Source of the DNA: an uncultured Lachnospiraceae bacterium | Lineage (GTDB): Bacteria; Bacillota; Clostridia; Lachnospirales; Lachnospiraceae | Length of the DNA: 64,000 bases | NCBI GenBank assembly: GCA_947650155.1 | Contig: CANSUS010000013.1 | Location: forward strand, 1 to 64,000 | Direction of reading: 5' to 3' | In this document: positions 8,728-17,928 of the stretch, in pieces | Layout of the letters: each line of letters begins with the position of its first letter | How positions within the stretch are numbered: the stretch's first letter is position 1 | Program-made: the position numbers and the translations under genes | The notes under the pieces: model-generated | Told to the model about the DNA's origin: nothing | Database searches by the model: none | What the model saw: the letters and a program-made list of their open reading frames with translations, nothing else

Positions 8728-9720
8728 ATGGAAAATGTAATTTTAACAGGATTTATGGGGTGCGGAAAGAGCAGCACGGGTATTAAGCTTTCTTACAGGA
8801 TGAAAATGCCCCTGTTAGATACCGACAAAATGATAGAGAAGAAACAGAGATGTACCATCTCGGAATTGTTTGAAACACAGGGAGAAGAGGCATTTCGGAA
8901 TTTAGAAACAGAATGCATCAGACAGATTTTAAAAGAAAGGGGCAATTATGTAATTTCCGTAGGAGGCGGACTTCCGGTCAGAGAAGAAAACAGAAAAGTT
9001 TTAAAAGAACTTGGAATGGTTGTTTATTTACGGATACGGCCTGAAACCGTCTACAACAGGCTGAAAGATGATACGACAAGACCGCTTTTACAAACGGAAT
9101 CTCCGCTGGAGAAGATAAGAGAGCTGATGGAACTTCGGAGCGGATTTTATGAGGAGGGCGCGGATCTCATTATAGATGCCGATGATATGGAGTCTGAAGA
9201 AGTGTTAAGCGAAATAGTCAAAGGATATAAGAAAAGACAGACTGCCCTGCATAAAAAACAGAAAGAAAAGAAAAAAAGAAAACTGCTTGTGATCAATGGA
9301 CCGAATATTAACTTTTTGGGAATACGGGAAAAAAGTGTTTATGGAACGGAAGATTATCAGTACCTTCTCAATATGATAGCAAAAAAAGGAGAAGAGACGG
9401 ACTGTCGGATCGAAGTGTTCCAGAGCAATCATGAAGGTGCAATTATAGACAGGATACAGAAAGCATATTTTGATGGAACAGAGGGGATCGTGATCAATCC
9501 GGGCGCGTTTACCCATTACAGTTATGCGATCCGTGACGCTCTTGCAAGCATTGCACTTCCCAAAGTAGAAATCCATATTTCTGATATAACAAAAAGAGAG
9601 GAATTCAGAAAGATTTCAGTAACAAAAGAAGTATGTGATACACAAATATACGGGCAGGGATTGAAAGGATATCTGATGGCGATCGATTATATTTTTTCAG
9701 TATTTTCAAATAAGTGTTGA
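8728..9720 (+). CDS. Bifunctional shikimate kinase / type II 3-dehydroquinate dehydratase
   Basis: A 330-residue fusion of two shikimate-pathway enzymes. Residues 1 to about 165 are shikimate kinase: P-loop GFMGCGKSSTG with Lys 14, Asp 31 and Asp 33 for shikimate/Mg, the GGG loop in ISVGGGLPVREE, and a DDTTRPLL lid. A basic linker (KKRQTALHKKQKEKKKRK) leads into a complete type II dehydroquinase: KLLVINGPNINFLG, the catalytic Tyr in REKSVYG, QSNHEGAIID, NPGAFTHYSYAIRDAL and EIHISDITKRE. Both halves keep their catalytic residues and there is no frameshift. The order (kinase then dehydratase) covers steps 5 and 3, while the middle step, AroE, is the gene just upstream. Confidence 0.93.
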   Translation: MENVILTGFMGCGKSSTGIKLSYRMKMPLLDTDKMIEKKQRCTISELFETQGEEAFRNLETECIRQILKERGNYVISVGGGLPVREENRKVLKELGMVVYLRIRPETVYNRLKDDTTRPLLQTESPLEKIRELMELRSGFYEEGADLIIDADDMESEEVLSEIVKGYKKRQTALHKKQKEKKKRKLLVINGPNINFLGIREKSVYGTEDYQYLLNMIAKKGEETDCRIEVFQSNHEGAIIDRIQKAYFDGTEGIVINPGAFTHYSYAIRDALASIALPKVEIHISDITKREEFRKISVTKEVCDTQIYGQGLKGYLMAIDYIFSVFSNKC

Positions 9721-9787
9721 AAAATAGAAATTTTTAGTATAAACTATTAGAGAATTATAACGTGATAAATTTTAGGAGGATTTTTTT

Positions 9788-10345
9788 ATGATTTCTGCAG
9801 GTGATTTCAGAAATGGTATTACTATTGAGTTAGATAACAACATTTACCAGATTATTGAGTTTCAGCATGTAAAACCGGGAAAAGGCGCTGCCTTTGTAAG
9901 GACAAAGCTTAAAAATATTATAAATGGTGGTGTTGTGGAAAAAACATTCAGACCGACTGAAAAGTGCCCACAGGCGCGTATTGATAGAAAAGATATGCAG
10001 TATTTATACTCTGATGGCGATTTATTCCACTTTATGGATGTTGAAAATTATGAGCAGATCGCTTTAAATGCAGATGCAATCGGTGATGCGCTTAAATTTG
10101 TAAAAGAGAACGAAATGTGTAAAGTATGTTCCCACAATGGAAATGTATTTGCAGTAGAGCCGCCGTTGTTTGTTGAACTTGAAATTACGGAGACAGAGCC
10201 GGGCTTTAAGGGTGATACGGCTACAGGCGCTACGAAACCTGCCGTAGTGGAAACAGGCGCTACTGTTTATGTACCTCTTTTTGTGGATCAGGGTGATAAG
10301 ATTAAAATTGATACAAGGACAGGGGAATACCTTTCCAGAGTATAA
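9788..10345 (+). CDS. efp: Elongation factor P
   Basis: EF-P rescues ribosomes stalled at polyproline motifs. The 185-residue protein has the normal three-domain length. Domain I has the KPGKGAAF loop with Lys 32 at its tip, the residue modified in Firmicutes such as Bacillus. Domain III ends [17 protein letters not shown], the family signature. TTAGGAGGA precedes the start. Upstream sequence offers only weak -35/-10 pairs (for example TTGAAA 9717 with TATAAA 9738, spacer 15). Its own terminator follows, so it may be read both alone and with the aro genes. No modification enzyme is in view. Confidence 0.96.
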   Translation: MISAGDFRNGITIELDNNIYQIIEFQHVKPGKGAAFVRTKLKNIINGGVVEKTFRPTEKCPQARIDRKDMQYLYSDGDLFHFMDVENYEQIALNADAIGDALKFVKENEMCKVCSHNGNVFAVEPPLFVELEITETEPGFKGDTATGATKPAVVETGATVYVPLFVDQGDKIKIDTRTGEYLSRV

Positions 10346-10380
10346 TTTAATGTAACTGTATATGGACTGATAAGCTTATA

Positions 10381-10411
10381 AGACAATGGACTTTTGTTCC
10401 ATTGTCTTTTT
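10381..10411 (+). terminator. Rho-independent terminator after efp
   Basis: A ten-pair perfect stem AGACAATGGA / TCCATTGTCT around a 7-base loop, ending in TTTTT. It is 35 bases past the efp stop. Confidence 0.92.
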
Positions 10412-10503
10412 GTGTTTCAAAGACAGACAGAATTTAATACAAAACGGAAAAAAGAAAAAGCAGGATAAATATTTATGCAAAAGACAGAGTGGAGGTAATT
10501 ATT

Positions 10504-11490
10504 TTGGAATTTATACAATTCACAAAAGCAGTAAGAAAACGAATCAAGGATTATTATGGCGATGAGGCGGAAGTGAAATTGACTCCGGTGAGAAAGAATA
10601 ATGGAGTTGTTTTGAACGGGCTTGTGATTATGGAGAAACAGCATCATATTACGCCGACAATTTATCTGGAAGGATTTTATGAAGAATATAAAGGGGGCAG
10701 GAATTTTATAGAGGTCGTATTAAAGATCATTCAGCTGTATGAGCGCAGCCGCATCGAACAGGGCGGCAGTATGGATTTTTTTAAGGATTATGAACAGGTA
10801 CGGAAAAAAATTTATTATAAGCTGATTAATGCAGGAAAGAATAAAGAGCTGTTAGAGGAGGCGCCCTATATTCCATATTTGGATCTTGCCATTGTATTTT
10901 ATTATGACTGTAGTAACGAGCTGTTTGGAAATGCAGCGATTTTGATCAAAAACAGTCATTTGAAAATGTGGAATGTGGATGTCTATGAGCTATATAAGGA
11001 GGCAGTAATTAATACGCCTAAAAATAATCCGTATGAGATCAAAACAATGGAAGAAGTGATGAAAGAAATACTGATAGAAAGCATGAAAGAAGAATTTTCC
11101 AAAGGGATGGAAAAAGAAAGCCGGGAAGAGGAGTTTCTTTCCGCAGAGGGAATGGATGAATTGGCAAAACAGCTGATCGGACAAACAGAAAAGGCAGATA
11201 ACCAGACACCCATGTATGTGCTCAGCAATACCGAGCGCATTCATGGTGCAGCATGTATTTTATACGGACATCTTTTGGAGGACATTTCCAAAAAAATAAA
11301 TGATAATCTTTATATTCTTCCAAGCTCTGTTCATGAGATGATTATTATTCCGGCTTCTTTTGCCGGAAAAACATCGGATCTTAAGTTAATGGTGGAAGAA
11401 ATTAACGAAACGCAGGTGGAAGAAGAGGAAGTTTTGTCAAATTCCGTTTATTTTTTTAACCGTTCTACTAAAAAATTAGAGATGGCATAA
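10504..11490 (+). CDS. DUF5688 family protein
   Basis: A 328-residue soluble protein of a family abundant in Lachnospiraceae and without known function. Recognisable features are the opening EFIQFTKAVRKRIKDYYG, KNNGVVLNGLVI, TIYLEGFYEEYKGG, a central helical part, and a C-terminal half with MYVLSNTERIHGAACILY and LYILPSSVHEMIIIPA. A GTG at 10489 opens the frame, but GGAGG at 10491-10495 lies inside that extension and 8 bases before TTG 10504, so TTG 10504 is the more likely start. No membrane segment or catalytic motif is evident. The gene stands alone between the efp terminator and tRNA-Arg. Confidence 0.75.
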   Translation: MEFIQFTKAVRKRIKDYYGDEAEVKLTPVRKNNGVVLNGLVIMEKQHHITPTIYLEGFYEEYKGGRNFIEVVLKIIQLYERSRIEQGGSMDFFKDYEQVRKKIYYKLINAGKNKELLEEAPYIPYLDLAIVFYYDCSNELFGNAAILIKNSHLKMWNVDVYELYKEAVINTPKNNPYEIKTMEEVMKEILIESMKEEFSKGMEKESREEEFLSAEGMDELAKQLIGQTEKADNQTPMYVLSNTERIHGAACILYGHLLEDISKKINDNLYILPSSVHEMIIIPASFAGKTSDLKLMVEEINETQVEEEEVLSNSVYFFNRSTKKLEMA

Positions 11491-11508
11491 ATTGTAACAA
11501 GCACATAC

Positions 11509-11537
11509 TAGACAAAAAAACACATTTATGTTATGAT
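11509..11537 (+). promoter_or_regulatory. Promoter for tRNA-Arg leader
   Basis: TAGACA (11509-11514), a 17-base spacer and TATGAT (11532-11537). Start of transcription would be near 11544, leaving a leader of about 87 bases before the tRNA. Confidence 0.65.
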
Positions 11538-11569
11538 ATGCAAAGTAATGTAACAAATCTGTAATATAT

Positions 11570-11611
11570 CGCGTCGGGCGGGATAGGGATGATCCTGTTT
11601 CGTCCGATGTG
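11570..11611 (+). other. 18-pair hairpin in the tRNA-Arg leader
   Basis: Bases 11570-11587 pair without interruption with 11594-11611 (G-C, A-U and six G-U pairs as RNA) around a 6-base loop. No T run follows, so it does not look like a terminator. It ends 19 bases before the tRNA. The abundance of G-U pairs means the structure fits RNA much better than DNA. Confidence 0.7.
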
Positions 11612-11630
11612 ATAGCCTAATAATTGATAT

Positions 11631-11702
11631 GCACCCGTAGTCTAACGGATAGAACGGAGGCCTCCGACGCCTTTAATGCAGGTTCGATTCCTGTCGGGTG
11701 CA
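11631..11702 (+). tRNA. tRNA-Arg, anticodon CCG
   Basis: A 72-base cloverleaf. Acceptor GCACCCG pairs with CGGGTGC, discriminator A, no encoded CCA. The D arm is GTCTAACGGATAGAAC. The anticodon stem GAGGC/GCCTT encloses CTCCGAC, giving anticodon CCG. The T arm is GCAGG TTCGATT CCTGT. It reads the rare codon CGG. The gene for an SH3b protein begins 42 bases downstream. Confidence 0.93.
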
Positions 11703-11743
11703 TCTTTCACAATGAAATTAAAGTAAAGATGGAGATTTATTAT

Positions 11744-13015
11744 ATGGCAGGTCAAGTAAAAGAAAAACTTCGTTCCATGCAAGAGTGGTTTTTTAGTCAT
11801 ACTAAAATCGTACTGCCGGTAATTGTTCTGATATGCGTGGGAATTACGGTGGCAGTCGCTTTGAGGGCAAATAAAAATGAGACGGAAAAACAGCAGGCAG
11901 TTACGGCGGAGGCAATAAAGGAAGATCAACCCATGAGTGAAGAGGCTCTGGTGGTGCCGGAAGAGCCGTTAGAGGAGAATGCGTATCCTGATATTAACGC
12001 GGTCATCCAGTCTTATTATGGCGCTTTGTCACAGGGAAATGTGGAAGCGGTCGAGCAGATCAGCAATTATATGGAAGAATCAGAAAAGATCCGTATTGTA
12101 GAACTCAGTAAATACATTGAGGATTATCCGGTTATCGATGTGTATACCAAAAAAGGACCGGCGGAAAACTCCTATGTGGTATATGCCTATACAAGGGTGA
12201 AATTTATAGACTATGAAAATACGGTGCCCGGAATGCAGGCATTTTATATTTGTCAGAATGAGGATGGAAGCTATTATATTAATGAAGGGGAAGAAGACCA
12301 GGCTGTTATAGACTATATTGGACAGATTGCCGTGCAGGATGATGTAATTGACCTCAATAACAAAGTAGAGGAAGAATACAAGCAGCTGTGTGCAAGTGAC
12401 AGTAAGCTGCTGGCATTTTTAAAAGAACTGGACAGTCAGATTAAGATTTCAGTAGGTGAAGTATTGGCAGCGGCACAGGAAGGACAGCAGCCGCCGGAGT
12501 CGGGTACTGAGACAGTACCGCCTGATACCGAAGAAGGTCAGACAGCGCAGGAGACAGGAACGGAAGAACCGGAAGTCCCGGAAGTATCAGAGCCCGTGAT
12601 AGAGACGGTCCGTACGACGGATGTTGTTAATATCAGAAGTTCTGACTCTGAGACTGCTGATAAGCTTGGAAAAGCGCAGATGGGTGAAACATTTACACGA
12701 CTGGAAGCAAAAGTAAACGGTTGGAGCAGAATTGAATATCAGGGCGGTGAAGCTTATATTCGTTCTGATTATTTAGAGGTTGTAAGTACCGAAACGCCAT
12801 CTGAGAACACACCGGTTCAGGAAGAGGAAACAAATGGATATGTTACAGTGCTTGAAAATGTAAATATCCGTTCTGCCGAAAGTGAAACGAGCGAAAGACT
12901 GGGAGTGGCATATCAGGGTGAGAAACTGGAATTGATTATGAAACTGGCGGACGGCTGGTGCAAAATCAAGTACAATGGTCAGACAGCATATGTGAAATCC
13001 GATTATGTAGAATAA
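11744..13015 (+). CDS. Membrane-anchored protein with two SH3b domains
   Basis: A 423-residue protein with a short cytoplasmic start, one membrane segment (about residues 20-40, KIVLPVIVLICVGITVAVAL), an extracytoplasmic NTF2-like region (YPDINAVIQSYYGALSQGN..), a Pro/Glu/Thr-rich linker, and two bacterial SH3 domains. The first begins near VVNIRSSDSETADKLG and the second near NVNIRSAESETSERLG at the C-terminus. SH3b domains commonly bind peptidoglycan peptides. The open frame extends back to 11624, but that would overlap tRNA-Arg. GGAG at 11731-11734 fits ATG 11744. A wall-binding or signalling role is inference. Confidence 0.8.
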   Translation: MAGQVKEKLRSMQEWFFSHTKIVLPVIVLICVGITVAVALRANKNETEKQQAVTAEAIKEDQPMSEEALVVPEEPLEENAYPDINAVIQSYYGALSQGNVEAVEQISNYMEESEKIRIVELSKYIEDYPVIDVYTKKGPAENSYVVYAYTRVKFIDYENTVPGMQAFYICQNEDGSYYINEGEEDQAVIDYIGQIAVQDDVIDLNNKVEEEYKQLCASDSKLLAFLKELDSQIKISVGEVLAAAQEGQQPPESGTETVPPDTEEGQTAQETGTEEPEVPEVSEPVIETVRTTDVVNIRSSDSETADKLGKAQMGETFTRLEAKVNGWSRIEYQGGEAYIRSDYLEVVSTETPSENTPVQEEETNGYVTVLENVNIRSAESETSERLGVAYQGEKLELIMKLADGWCKIKYNGQTAYVKSDYVE

Positions 13016-13036
13016 TGAAACGTTAACGGAGGAAAG

Positions 13037-14071
13037 ATGTTTCAGAAAATAAACGTAGGAATCATGGGAACAGGTTCTATTGCCTGTACTATGGCAGAAA
13101 CACTTGGAAAGATGAAAAGTGTGAAATGCTATGCAGTCGCATCAAGAACACAGGATAAAGCAGAAGTTTTTGCAAGGGGTTATGGATTCAAAAAGGCATA
13201 CGGTTCTTATGAGGAACTGGTTTCAGATAAAAAAGTAGATTTGATTTATATTGCAACACCACATTCAGAGCATTATAACAATGCAATGCTCTGCCTGAAA
13301 AACAAAAAACCGGTGCTTTGTGAAAAAGCGTTTACGGCAAATGCTAAGCAGGCGGAAGAACTGTTTGCTTATGCGAAGGAAAATAATGTATTTATTACAG
13401 AGGCAATCTGGACAAGATACATGCCAATGCTAAAGACGATAAAAGAAGTGTTAAACAGCAATGTAATTGGCGAGCCTGTTATGCTGACTGCCAATTTAGG
13501 GTATCCGATTAAAAATGTGGCACGGATATATAAACCGGAACTTGCAGGCGGTACGCTGCTGGATTTGGGGATTTATCCGTTAAATTTTGCGGCAATGTTT
13601 TTCGGTACTGAAATAGAGCGTATACAGTCGGTCTGCACTTATACAGATACAGGAGTGGACGAACAGGAGAGTATTACTTTCCTATACAAGGATGGAAAGA
13701 GCGCTGTATTAAACGCGACAATGCTTGCTGTTACTGACAGACAGGGCGTGATCTACGGTACGGAAGGATATATGATTATTGAAAACATTAATAATTTTGA
13801 AAGTTTCAGTACGTATAGCAAAGATCATGTAAAGCTGAACACTTATAAAAGGCCGAAACAGATTTCAGGCTATGAATATGAAGTCGAGGCGTGCGTCAGG
13901 GCGATTAAGGAAGGCTGGATACAATGTCCGGAAATGCCGCATGAAGAGAGTCTGAAAATGCTTTATATTATGGACAGCATTAGAAAAGACTGGGGAATTG
14001 TATATCCCTTTGAAAAAGAGCAGGATGCGGATAAGACTGAGGATTTGGGAATAATAGAAACAGAAGAATAA
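13037..14071 (+). CDS. Gfo/Idh/MocA family oxidoreductase
   Basis: A 344-residue NAD(P)-dependent oxidoreductase. The Rossmann start is VGIMGTGSIACTMAETLG, followed by the family's DLIYIATPHSEHYNNAM and the catalytic-Lys motif CEKAFTANAKQA (EKA where EKP is usual). The C-terminal alpha/beta domain contains AGGTLLDLGIYPLNFAAMFFG. Such enzymes act on sugars, inositols or related polyols, and the exact substrate cannot be read here. An AACGGAGGA ribosome-binding site precedes ATG 13037. It lies 21 bases after the SH3b gene, but no functional link is apparent. Confidence 0.85.
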   Translation: MFQKINVGIMGTGSIACTMAETLGKMKSVKCYAVASRTQDKAEVFARGYGFKKAYGSYEELVSDKKVDLIYIATPHSEHYNNAMLCLKNKKPVLCEKAFTANAKQAEELFAYAKENNVFITEAIWTRYMPMLKTIKEVLNSNVIGEPVMLTANLGYPIKNVARIYKPELAGGTLLDLGIYPLNFAAMFFGTEIERIQSVCTYTDTGVDEQESITFLYKDGKSAVLNATMLAVTDRQGVIYGTEGYMIIENINNFESFSTYSKDHVKLNTYKRPKQISGYEYEVEACVRAIKEGWIQCPEMPHEESLKMLYIMDSIRKDWGIVYPFEKEQDADKTEDLGIIETEE

Positions 14072-14155
14072 TTTAAGAATTATGAATAAGGAGACGGATT
14101 TCGGCAACCCTATTGATGAATAAGAGAGCAATTTCAGAAAAAGGAGTCATGCAGG

Positions 14156-14587
14156 GTGCAGAAACAGGATTTAGCGATTTATAAAGAAGTACAAAAAAAT
14201 GCGGAAATGGGAATGAAGGCAATTGATATCATTTCGGATAAAGTACATGATACTGAGTTATCCAGACAGCTTTCCAAACAGGCTCTTAAATACTCGGAAA
14301 TCAGAAACCGGGCAGTCGATAAGATTCTGGAGAGCAAAGCGGAGCCTTACAGAAGTACTTATATGCAGAATATAATGCTGACTACCGGAATTCATTCAGG
14401 TACGCTTCTTAATACGAGTACGAGCCATATTGCTGAAATGGTGATTCAGGGAAGCAACAGAGGGATTACGGATATGTGTAAATCTTTGAATCATAATAAG
14501 ATGGCAGATCAGACTTCGGTAGAGCTTGCAAAGGAATTAATGGATTTCGAGGAAAAGAATATAGAGAGATTAAAGCAGTATCTTTAG
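14156..14587 (+). CDS. Unrecognised helical protein, 143 residues
   Basis: I do not recognise a named family. The product is predicted to be all-helical with no membrane segment or signal: LAIYKEVQKNAEMGMKAIDII, ALKYSEIRNRAVDKILESK, a central segment MLTTGIHSGTLLNTSTSH, and a final helix ELMDFEEKNIERLKQYL. The spacing of the helices recalls ferritin-like four-helix bundles (DUF2383/DUF305 type), but metal ligands are not evident. It starts with GTG 14156, 9 bases after AAAGGAG. ATG 14149 is in another frame and soon closes. It is 84 bases downstream of the oxidoreductase. Confidence 0.65.
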   Translation: MQKQDLAIYKEVQKNAEMGMKAIDIISDKVHDTELSRQLSKQALKYSEIRNRAVDKILESKAEPYRSTYMQNIMLTTGIHSGTLLNTSTSHIAEMVIQGSNRGITDMCKSLNHNKMADQTSVELAKELMDFEEKNIERLKQYL

Positions 14588-14660
14588 TGTTATACCATAA
14601 TTTTATACAATCTGCCTAAAAAAGTTAAAAAAACTTTTACAGTTTAGTGAGATAAAGTAC

Positions 14661-14689
14661 TTGTGATTTTAAAGGGCAGCATTTATAAT
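14661..14689 (+). promoter_or_regulatory. Promoter of the gdhA leader
   Basis: TTGTGA (14661-14666), a 17-base spacer and a perfect TATAAT (14684-14689). Transcription should start near 14696, about 108 bases before gdhA. Confidence 0.7.
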
Positions 14690-14713
14690 GTTATGTGGAC
14701 AAGGGAATCTGTC

Positions 14714-14741
14714 ACGCAGGGGCTTTGTACCCTGCGTTTTT
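14714..14741 (+). terminator. Terminator inside the gdhA leader (attenuator or short RNA end)
   Basis: ACGCAGGG (14714-14721) pairs with CCCTGCGT (14730-14737) around an 8-base loop, and T's run from 14737 to 14741. It lies between the promoter at 14661 and the gdhA start at 14804. Transcripts would end after only about 45 bases unless read-through is allowed. Confidence 0.78.
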
Positions 14742-14761
14742 CATTATGAGAGGATGCATAG

Positions 14762-16138
<1,377 letters not shown>

Positions 16139-16162
16139 TTAGTATTATCAAAGAAGGAAAGA

Positions 16163-16206
16163 AAGCCTGCAGACATGACAATTTGTCAAATGTTTGCAGG
16201 CTTTTT
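16163..16206 (+). terminator. Terminator after gdhA
   Basis: AGCCTGCAGA pairs with TTTGCAGGCT (one G-U), with a further TGACAA/TTGTCA in the loop, followed by TTTTT. It separates gdhA from the oppositely transcribed gene whose end is 25 bases further on. Confidence 0.85.
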
Positions 16207-16230
16207 ATATCTTATATTGAAATATGGTAT

Positions 16231-16911
16231 CTATGAAAGGACAGAAGCGCCGGCGGATGGAGCTGACGCAGATGCTGCAACATCACCTGCGTCTACAATT
16301 TCAGGTGCGTCTAAAGAGAGTTCTTTAGAGTCTGCAGCCTCAAAGGGATCAGGATTTTCTTTTTTCTCTTCTTCATCTGCCCATAAGGAATCATATTCTT
16401 CCTTATCTTTGTTTTCATTCATAATGGCAATATTTTTTGCAGACATGTATAACTCCATGCTGTATTCCATCAGCTTTTGTTCGTCATAGGCAGGAACTCT
16501 GTCACCGTCAGCAATTCTTCTGGCGACTTCCATAATCTTGGCCAGATCCTCAGCATATTCGGCCATTGCTTCGCCCTGCTGCTTGGAGGCTTCTGCATTG
16601 AAATAGGCGGTATGAAGCTCCATCAGCTTTTCCATAAAGGCTTTGTATTCATCATATTTTTCAGAAACGGCATTGTAGGACAATTCCAGAGCCACGCCTT
16701 CTTTTTCGTATAATTCCTTACCATTTGGAACAGCATTTGCTTTTTTTTCCAATTCTTTTTTTTGCCTTGCAAGAGCCAGTTTCTGTTCCTGATAGGAATG
16801 CAGCTGTGAAGAATAAAGCATCCTTGCTTCTCCAATTTTCATAATAAAACCGTACCTTTCTTTTATCCGGTCATATGACCGGACAGGGATACCATCACGA
16901 AACTGTATCAT
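16231..16911 (-). CDS. Unrecognised coiled-coil protein, 226 residues
   Basis: I do not recognise the family. The protein is soluble and largely helical. Heptad-like stretches run from about residue 28 to 75 (RMLYSSQLHSYQEQKLALAR, KKELEKKA) and again around EKYDEYKAFMEKLMELHTAY. The last 50 residues are acidic, then Ala/Ser-rich and disordered (DVAASASAPSAGASVLS). ATG 16911 has ACAGGAAAA 9 bases upstream. A SigD-type promoter (exact GCCGATAT) is visible 27 bases before the start. This would place it in the motility regulon, but nothing in the protein itself names a flagellar function. It reads away from gdhA, in the same direction as the ComFB genes upstream of it. Confidence 0.7.
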   Translation of the reverse strand: MIQFRDGIPVRSYDRIKERYGFIMKIGEARMLYSSQLHSYQEQKLALARQKKELEKKANAVPNGKELYEKEGVALELSYNAVSEKYDEYKAFMEKLMELHTAYFNAEASKQQGEAMAEYAEDLAKIMEVARRIADGDRVPAYDEQKLMEYSMELYMSAKNIAIMNENKDKEEYDSLWADEEEKKENPDPFEAADSKELSLDAPEIVDAGDVAASASAPSAGASVLS

Positions 16912-16938
16912 GATTTATTTTCCTGTTACTTATTCCAT

Positions 16939-16966
16939 ATATCGGCAGAAATTTTACAGGAGATTA
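16939..16966 (-). promoter_or_regulatory. SigD (sigma-28)-like promoter
   Basis: On the minus strand, TAAT (16966-16963), 16 bases, then GCCGATAT (16946-16939). The -10 is an exact match to the sigma-28 consensus. The -35 matches TAAA at three of four bases. It faces the unrecognised coiled-coil gene. Confidence 0.55.
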
Positions 16967-16983
16967 GTCATTCCGCTGTAAAT

Positions 16984-17011
16984 AAAAAAAGCGCCTGTAA
17001 ACGCTTTTTTT
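16984..17011 (-). terminator. Terminator after the ComFB genes
   Basis: AAAAAAAGCG and CGCTTTTTTT flank an 8-base loop. The symmetry would let it work in both directions. For minus-strand transcripts it lies 55 bases past the end of the second ComFB gene. Confidence 0.75.
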
Positions 17012-17065
17012 ATATCATATGCATGACAGTACCTTTTTTTCAAATTTTTTCAGAAAAACTCCGTT

Positions 17066-17335
17066 TTAATTATGGTTCGGATTAGCAGATATAATATCCG
17101 CTGCCTGTACAATAATCTGCAGGATTTCAGAATCATCTTCTTTTTCTGAAGGATCAGAAACAGGAGGTGCTTCATTTTCATTAACCAGTATATAATTTGG
17201 TGTTACACGGCTTAATGTATATGCAGCAACATCAGCTTTGCAACGGTCACAGGTACAACAGCCAAGCTGTGGTAAAGTATCGTTGATTGCTCGCATAACC
17301 CTTTCTTCCATTACATTTACAAGTTGATATTTCAT
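17066..17335 (-). CDS. ComFB family protein (second of a tandem pair)
   Basis: An 89-residue ComFB-domain protein. It shares with its neighbour the start MKYQLVNVMEERV, the four-Cys block CCTCDRCKADVAAYTLSRV (probable zinc site) and a PPKY/TPNY segment, then has its own acidic tail. ComFB was named for the Bacillus competence operon comF. Relatives in cyanobacteria bind cyclic dinucleotides. Nothing here points to competence genes. It is transcribed after the paralogue at 17391-17660, 55 bases apart. A GGAGG ribosome-binding site precedes the start. Confidence 0.82.
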   Translation of the reverse strand: MKYQLVNVMEERVMRAINDTLPQLGCCTCDRCKADVAAYTLSRVTPNYILVNENEAPPVSDPSEKEDDSEILQIIVQAADIISANPNHN

Positions 17336-17390
17336 CTTAAATAGTCCTCCAATTGTACAATATGTATAAAATATGATAGTGATAAATTGA

Positions 17391-17660
17391 TTAGTCGTGG
17401 TTTTTGGGTTTACCGATAGCGGCAGAAGCCTGTGCTATTTCTAAAAGAATCTTCATGTCAAAATCAGCGCTCATATGGTTTGCTTTCGTATACAGCGCCC
17501 CTTTTTCTGTGTCTACGTATTTAGGGGGGATTCTGTTGAGAACATATGCGGCAAGTTCGGCCTTGCACTTGTCACAAGTACAGCAATTCAATTCAGGTGC
17601 AGTTTTGTTGATCGCGAAAATAACCTTATCTTCCATGATGTTTATAAGTTTATATTCCAT
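17391..17660 (-). CDS. ComFB family protein (first of a tandem pair)
   Basis: An 89-residue ComFB-domain protein, about half identical by eye to the next gene: MEYKLINIMEDKVIFAINKT, then CCTCDKCKAELAAYVLNRIPPKYV with the same Cys spacing. The C-terminal 35 residues differ (FDMKILLEIAQASAAIGK). GGGAG precedes ATG 17660. The roughly 270 bases between this start and the divergent relQ-like start are very A+T-rich and must hold promoters for both directions, but no clear consensus pair stands out. A signalling role through a cyclic dinucleotide is inferred from relatives only. Confidence 0.82.
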   Translation of the reverse strand: MEYKLINIMEDKVIFAINKTAPELNCCTCDKCKAELAAYVLNRIPPKYVDTEKGALYTKANHMSADFDMKILLEIAQASAAIGKPKNHD

Positions 17661-17928
17661 TATAACTCCCTCTTTTTATTAATATAGTAAATGGTGTAAA
17701 GAATGTACCGCTTTAATTATATATTGTTTTTTAATAAAAATCTACAAACAATTAAAAAAATGCAAAAAAATTTACTAAAATATACGAAAAACAGAAAAAA
17801 ATTAAAAAAATGTATTAACTTTTGCTAAAAACAAAGCTAAACAGTAAAAAAGTTGGTAGAATGTTAATGTGAAATTTTCCCAGCTGCTCAAGTATTGGGA
17901 GTACAGAAAGGATAAAGGCAGGAGCAAA

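Noticed and set aside
9717..9743. Promoter for efp (TTGAAA .. TATAAA)
   Set aside because: The spacer is only 15 bases and an alternative TATAAC at 9756 lacks a good -35, so neither was annotated as a promoter.
11624..11743. Extension of the SH3b protein frame upstream to 11624
   Set aside because: It reads straight through tRNA-Arg(CCG). The ribosome-binding site and usual N-terminus support ATG 11744.
17066..17660. ComFB genes taken as evidence of natural competence
   Set aside because: No comFA, comFC or comG/comE genes are in view, and the family occurs widely without competence.
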